Assembly: GCA_013396655.1 (NCBI GenBank) | Contig: WBMV01004172.1 | Coordinates: forward strand, 186,001-250,000 | Length of the DNA: 64,000 bases | Source of the DNA: Campylorhamphus procurvoides | Taxonomy: Eukaryota; Chordata; Aves; Passeriformes; Dendrocolaptidae | Direction: 5' to 3' | Part shown: positions 1 through 11,185 of the stretch, in pieces | Layout: the number at the start of each line of letters is the position of its first letter | Position numbering within the stretch: position 1 is the first letter of the stretch | Notes under the pieces: model-generated | What the model was told of the DNA's origin: nothing | The model's input: only the letters and a program-made list of their open reading frames with translations | The model's database searches: none | Program-made: the position numbers and the translations under genes

Positions 1-1375
1 ATTTTATAGTTATTTTCCCAAACTTCACAGCAACTGTCCTTCTTGGTTTACAGGTTTCTCCATAAAGGCTGATGAATACAGATCTATTATTACAGCAGTG
101 TATAACTGGGCTCTGTTATGGGCTATCTATATGCACACAAAATATTACAACTGCAGTTCTTGATAACAAACCCAGAGAGTTTAATTTTTTTTTGTGTCAC
201 TTCTCCATGATTTTTTTTGCTTCATTTTTGTTCATTTTAATGAGGAATTTTTTTAACTAAAGGAAATTTCTTTACTAAGGGCACTCTACCCTTATAATCC
301 TGCATATTTTATTTCTGCAAAAGGAGTTAATTCTGTTCTCATTAGAGAACTGGGTGCTTTTAATGTGACACAACACAGCTATCATACCACACAACATACC
401 TATCAGCCTTATCACCCATGCCTGTAATGAGAAAATAAATACACTGAAATTACTAAGCAATAAAGAAGCTCATGAATGAATGGGATCAGGTCCACTTACA
501 TTCCCGCACCTTTTCAACATGGTCTTACATATTAACATAGATGAACTTTGATCTGGCAGATGCTTCCCATGCTCATCCAGGATCTCCCAAAGCATACCAG
601 AGTTCCCTAGTAATTGAAATGGACTCTGAATCTCTCCTGCAATCTCTAGGTGATTTACTCTAAAATCAGTTATATGTGCTCTAAAATCAACACAGCTAGT
701 TCTTTAACATGATCAGTACAAGAAAGAAAACTGGAGACTGATGCAGGTGGCTGAGGTAGGGACAGAAGGAAACAAAGCAGACTATTTATCTGGTTGATAC
801 CATTGTTCTAGTGCCTGCTCTACACATGGAGGGCTGGCATGTCCTGAGCCTGGCCATTAGAAATTATCATTATCATATGGAATCACTCCTGTCTTCATCC
901 AAAAATCCTGAAATGTTTTATAAACACTAATCAAGCCCTGTGAGTTGGCATCCTGTTTCTGTTGATGCAAATGGAAAAAGAAAAATTGAAAACAAACATG
1001 AAACCAACTTGCCTAAGATTAAAGAACAAGTCAATTGCACAGCTGGGAATAAAACTAAAGATTCCAGATCCTTGCCCCCCAAATCTAATTTGATGGCAGT
1101 GCCATATACAGAAAAATGAAAATTGATCCAGCTAAATAGCTACCTCCACAGTAACAATTTTCCACGGCTTTGTAGAGACAAAAAACTCAGATATAAGGTT
1201 GGGTCATGAAAAACCTGTATGGCAAGAGTGATCTGTGTTCAAAACCTATCATTCAAAGAAAAACTGTCTGTGCTTAAATATATACAGCTATGTGTTGAAA
1301 AGAAGTTTGTCCAAGTTGCAGTCTGCAAACTATGGATAGTCAGAATCTATAAAGAGGCTATGTGAGGCCTGATTT
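1..1375. other. AT-rich non-coding sequence
   Basis: No exon, repeat family or RNA gene recognised. The short frames present are chance. Confidence 0.7.
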
Positions 1376-2215
1376 TTAGTATTTCTCAGCACGTAGTCTA
1401 ACCCATCCTGTAAACGTGGGCAGAATGTAACTCTGCCAGCCTGTAACAAGTCTAAGAGTGTAACTTTGGCACCATCTACACTTGCCCAAAATGCCATCAC
1501 ATACATGTGGATATACACCTGTAGGTGACGTGTATTCCCAGAGGACAGCCAGCTGCATGGCCACCTGTGGTGCAGAGCTTGGTCCTGCCTGAGGACGATG
1601 GTATCTCATCTCTGGCCACATCCACAGCCCCACTGCAGTCCCCATGGCTGCAGCTGTTCTCCTCACTAAGCTGTTTAACCTGATCCACCCTGCCTGAACT
1701 GCAGAAGTCATGCTTCTCATTCTTGCAGTAGGGCTCACTCTGCCTACCTCACCAAGTGCACAGCAGTGCATAAACAAATCCTCAATCCTTACAACATGGG
1801 TCCTGTCCACGGCCCAGCTGTGAGCAAAGCCCTGCAGGACGCATGGTGCCACCTCAAAGGAGAGCAAAGGGCTGCTCTGTCCCCACTCCCAGACCCATTT
1901 ACAGAGTTCAGGCATGCTGGGCTGGTGTCAGCTCCAGCTTGCATTACCCTGACAGAACTCATCACCACACACCACAGTCCAGCCTGAGCACTGCCACGCT
2001 CCAGAATATGACAGCAGGGAAACTTGTGCTCCCTTTCCCAGCATGGTCCCTATCTCACAGGCCGACTGAGTGCACCATTAGAGATATCCAAGCAGCAAAG
2101 GTACCCTCACCGCACCCAGCTCACAGCACCAAACTGGTGCTTGATAACACCAAACTGGTTTTCTCAAGCTGGGCTAAATATTGTCATGGTGCAAAACTGG
2201 TTGTGATTGGATAAA
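1376..2215. other. GC-elevated patch with long overlapping open frames, unidentified
   Basis: About 840 bp clearly richer in G+C than its AT-rich flanks. On the minus strand a frame is open over 1376-1915 (179 codons, Trp/Met/Val-rich), and on the plus strand another over 1843-2214. Neither resembles a protein I know and both have unusual composition (many Trp and Cys), arguing against coding. The right end has repeated AAACTGGT words (CACCAAACTGGTGCTTGATAACACCAAACTGGT). An old LTR or other repeat is the likeliest explanation, but I could not assign a family. Confidence 0.4.
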
Positions 2216-5200
2216 TGTTTCCATACAGACACGATGACAGGAATGAGGTGTCTCAGTGATGCTGACTGGTCCTTCTGGATTTGGTTTGGGGATTTTTTTA
2301 AGAGGAGAAAGCATTTGGATAAGCTGAAGGAAATGCAACATTTTAATAATTTTAAAAAAACCCAATGCAAGTGATACAAAGAATTAGATGCCGTTTTAAA
2401 GATTTTTCCCTTTTCAAGTAATCTAAAATGTCATTTAATGTGAGCAAGGAAATTTGATTTCACAGATACATAAACATACATGTAACTATATATGTGAGCA
2501 GGGAGTGTTGTATAATTACATTTAAATACACCGCGTGCCTTTAATAAAACTTTCCTGTGGAAGACTCTCAGGGATTTTTAATCCAAGACGTTAACCCTAA
2601 AATTTTCCCCATAACAGTAAGTTACGGCAATTTTGCCCAAGGCTTTAACGTCCCTGAGTTTTGATCTCTGCTTTGAATTAGATTTTGATGATCAATATTA
2701 ATAGTTTCTGCTCAGATATGGTCACTGCAAAACCAAGATGAAAACCTCTTTGCCTCTGAATTTTACTGCAAATTTGAACATTTATCAACACTTACTCAAG
2801 ACATAAATGAGAAAGAGAACAGCTATATCATGAAAGAAAGAGCTTAGTTAAAAATTAACTTCCCTGCCATGCACCTGCAATATTTTCCAGAAGCACATGT
2901 AGACAGTGGTATTGCAGGAAAGACAGCAAAATCTGTGAATATTTGTGATCACCATAAACCTTGTCCACTCCTAACTGTTCTGGGGAGTAGTGAGGTATAA
3001 AGTTCTCTTCATGTGATCATAGCTTTTTCACAGTGGCAATCAGACATACACATGACAGTCTTTCTGTCTCCAGCTGACATTGTTTAGAATATAAAAATTG
3101 CCTAAACACATACTTTCCACAACATACATATATATAACCCAAAACAGCCGAAATACCCAGCCCCTCCAGTGCCATCAGCTGACCTTTTTGTCAGCTGGTT
3201 GGCTTTGCTGCACACCCAGCATGAAGAGACAGCTGTACCAGTCTGTGGCTGGCCCAAGACAGGTTAGTCTCTGCACACCTGGGCTCTCACTTCCTGGCCT
3301 GGCTTTCATGTAGAACCAGCAACTGCCACTGCTGCTTAACAAGAATTATCTCAAAACCTTTTGCTTGGGCTTCTTGAAGGGACACATAAATGTATCTGCA
3401 AGGCAAGGCAGAAAAGGCGTTTGCCCAAAAGAGCTGGCAAGGCCGGGAGGGAATCTTTCAACAAGCCTTTGGTTAAAAGCAGTAGCTTAGCTGCTTGAGT
3501 ATAAAGTGGTCTTGGAGAGAGGTGAGTCATTTTTCAAAGAGCACACTGAGCTACCAGGAGCAGGAGGAAAAAGGAAATATGAATTTTTAAAGCAGATTTT
3601 GTACGACCCAAGTCTAACACGTTTGTCATTGAAATCAGTACAAGGAGGTTGCTGCACTAATGACTCTTGAGAGCTGGGGCATGCCATGTTTCTCATCTTC
3701 TCTCCTCAGGGATAAAGTACTAGAAGAGTAATGCACAAATGTGTGTCCACAGTGTCTCACTGTCAGCAGGTAAAAAGAGAGCGTAAAACACAGACACAAC
3801 ATGTCTCATGTTCCTCACAGGTTTGCATAAACAATGTATTCAATCATTTGCATCCCAGGAAAGAGATGCAGTTATGGTGGCCAGTTTGACAAGCTACTCC
3901 AGGAGCAAGGTAAAAAAAAAGTAAAGAGAAGTAAAGAAAACCGTGAAACAGGGAGTTGGTAGTATCTTATCCCGTAAAATCACCAGGCTTTGTTTCAAGA
4001 ATTTTCTTCCAAGGTTAATCACTTCATCGGCTTCATTTGTAGATTACCATGATTTCTAGTAAAACCTTGAACCCTCTTACTGAATTTCTGGAGGTGAGTT
4101 TTTGACTTCTCCCTTGTTGCCTCAACAGCTTCCCTCCTTTAACATCCCTCATCTTTTCATCCCTGCCCATCCAATCAGCATACACAGCTCACCTACTGTT
4201 GCATAGTCTATTTGCCTCCTGCAACCTCATTACCTCATGCCTCTTGGACCTACTAGCCACATCCATTCCATAAGATCATGTGACAATTTGGATTGAAAAG
4301 TTCAGGAAAGGATTACCCCTCTCTGCTTAGAAGTTGTTGGATCTCATTTTGAGTACTGGTCTGTCTGTCTCAATCAGTACATGAAAGGTATCTATTAACT
4401 GAAACATGTTCAGTGTAGTGCCATTGAGACACCTGGAACAGTCACCGTGGGAGGGGAGTCCAAGGGAGATGGGCTTGCCCAGCGTGGCTTCAGGCAGTGC
4501 CTACTACCTAACGCAGGGTCATCAGAAGCACACAGCCAGGCTCTTCAGAGTGCAGCATGGCAGAAAGACAACAGGCAACAGACAGGGGCAAACACCCATT
4601 TCATGGACTCCCAAGTAAGCCTGTAGTCAGACCATATGCCACTTTGTTTGGATGGTACTCCCTGGCCTACACTCTTTGAAAAATAAAAATATTTCTTTTT
4701 AAGTCTGCAAATCTACACAGTAAAAATAGCTGTTACTAACATGCTACATCAGTGACCAAAATTCTGTCCCCCCAGTCAGTAACAGCATCAAAGACTTAAT
4801 TTCCACTATTATAAGGTATATTGTTTACAACAGCAGAGAAGACTACAGAGAGAGTTAAAAGGATATGTGCTATCTCCCATTAGCAATGTCAACACTGTCT
4901 CTTGGGTAAAAGGGTCTCTGGGTAAAAGGGTAAAATGCTCCATCTGGAAGGTCTGAAAGTCTGCGGGTTTGTTCCCTAAAGTTTTCAGTCTCTGATTCCT
5001 ATGGGGTAGGAGGGGCAGAGAGCTGTATCTGTACATCAGTTTCTTTTACTGGAGGCGGGCTATGTTTTGCAAATTCTCTGTTTCCCTCTCTTTCACAAAG
5101 GGGCAGTTACAAGTCATTCACTCTATGTTGTTTATAATTTTCTGTTCTTTCAGAATCATTTTCAAAACACTTTGATTTTCTTTTCAGCTGTGAAAGAATA

Positions 5201-5780
5201 ATCCAAAACCAAACATGTTATTCTTTGAAATTAACTCACTAAAACTGGTTTTCCTATAAATTTGACTGAAGTGGATGATTAAGAAGTCTTCTCTACAAAA
5301 ATGCTTCATGCAATACAGCTGTAATGAGACTACAGTCTGATTATTCAAATGCATGAACATTTTTATTTACTGCAAAATCACTTCTGGCATGCTTTATATT
5401 TAATACTTAATGAGACTTTGAAACCACAATAATGGTTTCACACATTGTTAGGGAGATCAACTCCAAAAGCTGGTTACTTCAGTCCTCAGAGTTGACTCTG
5501 GCCTTCGTGTTCCCCTAGGGTACCAATTAAACTTAAAGGAGGAGCTTTACCAAGAACCTGAACTTTAGAATTAGATTATATATACTGCCTATTTTCATGT
5601 CCTGTGCAGAGCAGATTCAGGGTTATTTGGACCCAGTGGATTTCTAATGTCATTTAAAGAGCTAAAAGTCTATCTTGAAAGACAGTCATCCACACAGAGC
5701 TGCAGGGGGATAAAAGAAAAAAAGGAATAAAACAACTAAAGAAATAAGATGAAGACTATAATGAAATTACAAAAACGTAG
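2216..5780. other. AT-rich non-coding sequence
   Basis: Nothing identified apart from a small internal duplication of GGGTAAAAGGGT near 4904-4930. Confidence 0.65.
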
Positions 5781-6050
5781 TGATAGGACAAAGGGGCAAG
5801 GGCTTCAAAATGAAAGAGGGTAAGTATAGATTAGATATTCGGAAAAAATTACTTACTGTGAGGGTGGTAAGGCAATGGAGCAGGCTGCCCAAAGGAGTGG
5901 TAGATGTTCCGTCCATGGAAGTGTTCAAGACCATGTTGGATGGAACTCTGAGCAACCTGATCTAGTGAAAGGTGTCCCTGACCATGGCAGGGGTGTTGGA
6001 ACTAGATGATCTTTAAGGTCTCTTCCAATCAAAGCTATTCTATCATTCTA
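5781..6050 (+). mobile_element. CR1 LINE, 3' end fragment
   Basis: A 5'-truncated CR1 retrotransposon tail in sense orientation. The order of segments is the family's: a GATAGGACAAGGGG-like start, TTACTGTGAGGGTGGT, GGAGCAGGCTGCCC, the TGTTCAAGACCATGTTGGATGG block, GGTGTCCCTGACCATGG, GATCTTTAAGGTCTCTTCCAA and a terminal ATTCTATCATTCTA. A frame over 5780-5965 still reads as the degenerate C-terminus of CR1 ORF2 (IRKKLLTVRVVRQW...). It is not a host gene. Confidence 0.95.
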
Positions 6051-7518
6051 CAAAATAGTAAAAAATATATGAAGTGAAATGCTTCACTTTTGTTATATGT
6101 TCTGTATATTGAAGTCAACGAAAAATAGGTTCTAAATAGTTGTCTTGCCCACCAACATGGAAGAAGAGCAGAGCATTCATGAGAACCTCCTAAGCCTCAA
6201 AGTTACTTTCCAGCATGAGGCAAGATTCAGCCTCAAAGGAAGCCAGCAGAAACAGGTTAGAGTGATCCAGAATGGCACTCCCAGGGACCCCTGTGAAAAG
6301 TAGCCCACTTGGAAGATAAACATGGGAAACAATGCAGCTATGGGATTCAGATTTCTTCAGGGCTTTTGAAGCTCAGGAAGTTTTAGACATAGACTGTGAC
6401 AAGTTCCACTAAGAGATGCTTTACTTCTATAGTTCTCTGGCAGAAATTTGAAGACGTGAGTGATGCTGGGTCTTCTTCAACAAACTGATATTGTTTAAAG
6501 CTATGCTGCAGCTTTTTTTGACACCTTTCTCTGAAGTCTGGTAAAATAGATCTTCCATTATCTATTACTCTGAATTGTTACAAAGGACCCCTATGATGAG
6601 CACCTGTGTGATCTGTAGGCAGGTTACTCATTTGAGTGCAGCTAGATGTCTCTACAGAGGCGCATTATTAGGGGGCATTAGTTTGAACCTGTATACAGCA
6701 TGGCCCAACCCATCCTGTCCTACTTCTTGGAACTACTTATTCTCTCTAAGCTAATTTTGTCGTTTTCAGTGCTGGGCTTGCTATGGAAATAGACTGTGAA
6801 ATAAAGTGTAGCATAAGCCATGTGTGCTATTGTACAAAATGGATATACCCAGAAGCACTTTCACTGTTTGCCTCCAGCCCCTGGTACCTTCAAGGTTGGC
6901 AGGCAATTGTTGTTCGAATGGTTTACAACAGATAATAGTCAAAGAGAAAGAAAATTGCCTGGCAGTACAAGAGGGCTAGATTGAGAATCAGCTTTTTGCT
7001 GTATTTTCATGTAATCACAGCAGTGAACCATAATGATACCCATGAGGGAGCTATGTGATGATCCTTATTGATTCCAATAGGTAGTTCTTACAGTGACAGT
7101 GTTTGCTGTCCACTTTTAGAGAGGAATGCAACCAGACTGGAGTGGAGAAGGAAAGGCCTTCCTAGCACATCATTTTAAGCCTTGCTGATTGATCAGAGCA
7201 GGAGTGTGAAGTTTTTAGACTGGCACTTTTTCATTGACTTTGACCTTAGAGAACCAGAGACCCATCAGAAAAATTCCACTCATAGAGAAACTTCCTCAGT
7301 TTCCATGCTTTTTTACTTTGTTTTGTGCAGATGTATTTCTCCTGCCAAATTCTCCAGTTTAGTGTATGTGAAAGGGAACAGATGATCTGACCCTGAGAGA
7401 GCTGCACCCTACAGTAGTTAGCTGAAGGGCTAACTGGGGTATTTTGAAGGCCAAAAAGTCCAAAATTACACAGGTCTTTTGCGAAGGAGGACTTAATACA
7501 CTTCTGAGCTAAACTGCT
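6051..7518. other. Non-coding sequence between two CR1 fragments
   Basis: No feature recognised. Confidence 0.65.
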
Positions 7519-7730
7519 TTTTTACAGTAAGTGTGGAACAATGTGTACACTGGAACAGGCTGCCTAGAGAGGTTGTGGGTGTCCCATCACTGTAAGTGTT
7601 CAAGACCAGGTTGAATTGGGCCCTGAGCAATCTGATCTCGGGAAAGATATCACTGCCCATGGCAGAGGGGTTGGATTAGATGATATTCAAAGGTCCCTTC
7701 CGACCCAAACCATACTATGATTCTCTGATT
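7519..7730 (+). mobile_element. CR1 LINE, 3' end fragment
   Basis: Truncated CR1 tail, sense strand. It shows TGGAACAGGCTGCC, a GTGTTCAAGACCAGGTTGAATTGGG block, CACTGCCCATGGCAGAGGGGTTGG, CAAAGGTCCCTTCCGACC and the terminal ACTATGATTCTCTGATT. The 5' part is more diverged than the 3' part. Confidence 0.92.
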
Positions 7731-7940
7731 TAGGAAAAAGTATTTCAACCTCCCAGGTAACATGTCAGAGAGCTCTCAATAAAAACAAGCCATCCTTTTC
7801 CTGAGTCTTAACTGATCCAGAGTACAAATGTCCTGAATATACTTGTCTCTGTATAGAGATAAGCAACTAAATTGTTTGAAGTTTGCAGTGCAGTTTTCAT
7901 GAGGAGTTTTTCCTACAGCAGAAATTTTCAAACTTAGGAT

Positions 7941-7970
7941 AAAAAAAAAAAAGAAAAAAAGAGAAGAAAA
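7941..7970. repeat. A-rich/purine simple tract
   Basis: A12GA7 followed by GAGAAGAAAA. Not attached to a recognised retroelement. Confidence 0.9.
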
Positions 7971-10068
7971 CAAAACCCAACCACTTATCTGAGCACTTAA
8001 AAGCATCAACAGAGGCTTTAATTTGAAAATTAATCTTTTGAGTCTCTATTTTAACTTCACAAAAATTATACAAAGGACCAATTCTTTCTCTATTTGGCAA
8101 TGTAAGAGATGATACTAAATATGAGAGCCATTGCCAGGAGATGGGGAAAGGGAAAGGCAAGGGGAAGTGGAAAAGGGAGAAAAACTTAGACATGAGCTGG
8201 GTGGCATCTTGTTTTATTTTCTGTTGGAGTCTGATCTGGCTTTCCTGAAGACAAACTAGAGAGAGTCATATAAAAGCAAGAAATAACAAATGCAGCCACT
8301 GTTTCTGATGCAATTCTCTGCTGAAGAATGACAGATGCATACATAGCCTTATCAGTCACAGATGTATACAAGCATCAGGTTGTTTAAGATTATTCTTTTA
8401 GTTGTCTTTTTGGCCATAGACTTAGAATAACATTGGAAAGAATTCAAGTTTAGTAAGCTGAACCAAACTCCCATTAAAGATATAAACACCAGATAAGAAA
8501 AGTGAAGAAAGAAGACAAGGAAGTTGAAAAAAGGGCATATTCAGGAGGCACAGCGGATGTGATTCAGCCAGGTTCTTGCTGCCTGAGCAGGTGACATCTC
8601 TGGGCTCCTGAAGGCCCAGGGTTGTCACCCTGGCTGCCACAATCCTAAAGGTAGGAATGTGGCAGCCACCACAGTAAAGCTTGCTCCTTTCAGTACATCT
8701 GCTCTCCTGTCATTGATATTTACAGCCCCACAAATGCAGACAGGCCCAGCCGCCCATGCTTTCATTATTAGACCCAGCATGCAGCACATAAAAGTTTGTT
8801 CATTAATTCCCCATTTCACATTTGTCTTATTTATCAAACACAGCCTGTGGGGGATGGTAATGAGAATCTTGGGGTTTGCTAATCTCATTTTTTTTTCTCT
8901 TTAACCCTGTCTTTACTTGTATGAACAATTTTAAATAACAGCATGGTTCTGGTTTTTTTTCTTATTTTGGAGACTTGAAATAAAAATCTCTCATCGCTAT
9001 GCTCTTTAAAACCTTCTTGCAGTTACAAAAAAGAGCCAGAATACAGGTTGTTCAACAAATATTGCTATATTTCTCTATACTAAACCATCTGTGCCATCTA
9101 TTCTCATTCCTGTACCATGAACATCCACTTACCTCCTTCTGTGAACTTCTCTCTCATACTTTCCTTCTGAAATCAGTAAATATCATTTTTCATTGGTTCA
9201 ACTTTAGAAATATTTAAAGGGCAGGAGTGTAATAAACTCTTGTCAATATGGTTTTGGGGAAATAGCTCTTGTCAAATACTTGAATTACTTCTAAAATGAT
9301 GTTACCACTCTGACTAGGTGTGTCATAGCCCCACAATTATCTTTGACTTTTATAGATCTGTTAAATTAATACAACATTACACTGATCCAAAAAGTGGCAC
9401 TGTATAACATACATGCAGTAAGGTAGAAAGCAAATTCTGGAAAACATCTTTGCCAATAGAGGATCAACAGTAAGAAAGTTTCACTAATCATGCCTTTGTT
9501 TTTGAAAGTGATGAAGGAGGAAATTGCAATTCTAGGAACAAAGACTGAAAAAGCAGTAAACAGTAATGAAGAACAGAGCAGATAAAACCCTTTGAGCCCA
9601 TTCAAAGAAATTGGTATAGCCAAAGGATATTTAGGAATTTTTTCCTTTTTAGAAAGATGGAGGGAAGGCTAGACTTACTGAATAGTGAAAAGGATGCAAG
9701 AAATGACTGAAGGTACAATAGACCAAAACTGTAACAACAAAACCCAGCTTAATACATTAGCTACAGAAAGGTCAAACAGGATTAATAAACTGATTAAGTG
9801 CTATAGGTACTGGTGAGTGAAGACTGACATATTCTGTGTGAGCTGAGCCCATTTTTAAAGAGAATGCTAACAAACTGGAAAAGATAAAGCAATTAAATTC
9901 TTTGGGAGCTGGAGTGGCAAAAATAACAAGCCTGTTCTCTTAGTTTACCAAAATAATGACCAAAGAGTGATTAGGTAAAGAAAGAAAGAAAGAAACTACT
10001 GAGTAGTAATATAGTTTTAAATTCCAGCAATGAAAAACCTGTCAAGAATCAGTGGTGAGAGATAGAAC

Positions 10069-10112
10069 AGGAAGGGAAAGAGAAGGGGAAAGGGGAAGGA
10101 GAAAAGGAGGGA
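10069..10112. repeat. Uninterrupted 44-nt polypurine tract
   Basis: Only A and G for 44 bases, within a longer purine-rich stretch to about 10137. It contains the mirror repeat GAAGGGGAAAGGGGAAG at 10082-10098, the symmetry needed for triplex (H-DNA) formation. A similar but interrupted purine stretch lies at 8136-8185. Confidence 0.9.
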
Positions 10113-10939
10113 TGAAGGAAGGAGCAAGTGGAGGGAACTAGGGAAGTAGACCAGCCATAGAACTATGTTTAAAAAAGCAGATGATTAGCCACTGAAACAA
10201 ACTACTAAATGAAAAGTTTTACTCTTCGTCATTTGGGTTTCCAAACTAAGTCTGCTTTCTCAAATACAGCTTTTAATGGAAAACAAAAAGTATGTTCATA
10301 AAGGAACTATTCTCCCTTTATAATAGGGTATCCTTAACTGTCTGTGACACATGGGAAGCCACTTCAAATGAGCTAAGAACTTCTCTTGTCCTGTAAGGCT
10401 TTTGTAAATAGTTGTTGGTAGTTTTGAGATCAATGGTTAAGTATAATTTGCTCAAAACCTTGTATTAGGCACTATTTCCTCCTACTTAAAATTTTGCCAT
10501 ACATAAGTGGTAATAAAAGCCTAAAACATATGAACTTAGTACATGCTCCATGGTTCCTTTCTTTACAGTCACTTCCTGCACAGCAAAAATTGTCTGGTGT
10601 TTTATTTGAGAAGAAATGCTGAGGAAGCCTCTTGCCTTTATCATTCAGAGCAGAAGTTAAAAATATGCCACAAGAAAGCTGTCATCTTCTGGCCAAAAAA
10701 CATCTGTTTGACCAAGTTGTACCCTATTGAGAACCGCTGTTTCCATATTGTTAACATGGCAGACAAGAAAAGTCATTTCCAAGAGAAAAGGCAAATTTAA
10801 TCCTACTAATGATCACTTTTTTTTTCCTCCTGAATTTCATTTTGTGGACTGCTAAGCACACGTTCAGAGTTTGGACAGTGTACTCCAGATGAGGCTTTTC
10901 CGATGTTGTCTTCCTAGGACACTGTGTTGGGTGTCCATA

Positions 10940-11185
10940 GAAACATTTTGGCAGAGGGGTGGCCTCTGCGAGGAGCAGCCTGGGCCTGTCCTGTACCAAA
11001 CGTGGCCAGTTTAAGCCGTCTCAAAGAGCCTCACCACAGAGCACAGCTGAGTCCCTCAATCAACATGCTGGCCCCTCTGTGATAACTTATTTATGAAAGG
11101 GGAGGAAATGGCAGACAGGGAGAGGATGATGATGGAACAAAAAAGTGTGAGAAATAGCTGAGGAGACACCAAATGTCTTTATCAT
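10940..11185 (+). mobile_element. Diverged LTR fragment (endogenous retrovirus), neoavian type
   Basis: The run GAGGGGTGGCCTCTGCGAGGAGCAGCC, then CTCTGTGATAACTTATTTATGAAAGGGGAGG (the last part in place of a TATTTAAGA TATA-like box), then GTGTGAGAAATAGCTGAGGAGACACCAA follows the order of a common neoavian LTR that I know by pattern. GC is higher than in the flanks. No coding part is present. Edges are approximate and the family name is not certain. Confidence 0.55.

Larger units (their letters stand above)
7731..10939. other. AT-rich non-coding sequence with purine tracts
   Basis: Contains the simple purine tracts listed separately and an (AAAG) run near 9979-9993. No coding signal. Confidence 0.65.

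Noticed and set aside
5767..5965. 61-62 codon ORFs on both strands
   Set aside because: The plus frame is the decayed C-terminus of CR1 ORF2; the minus frame is its shadow.
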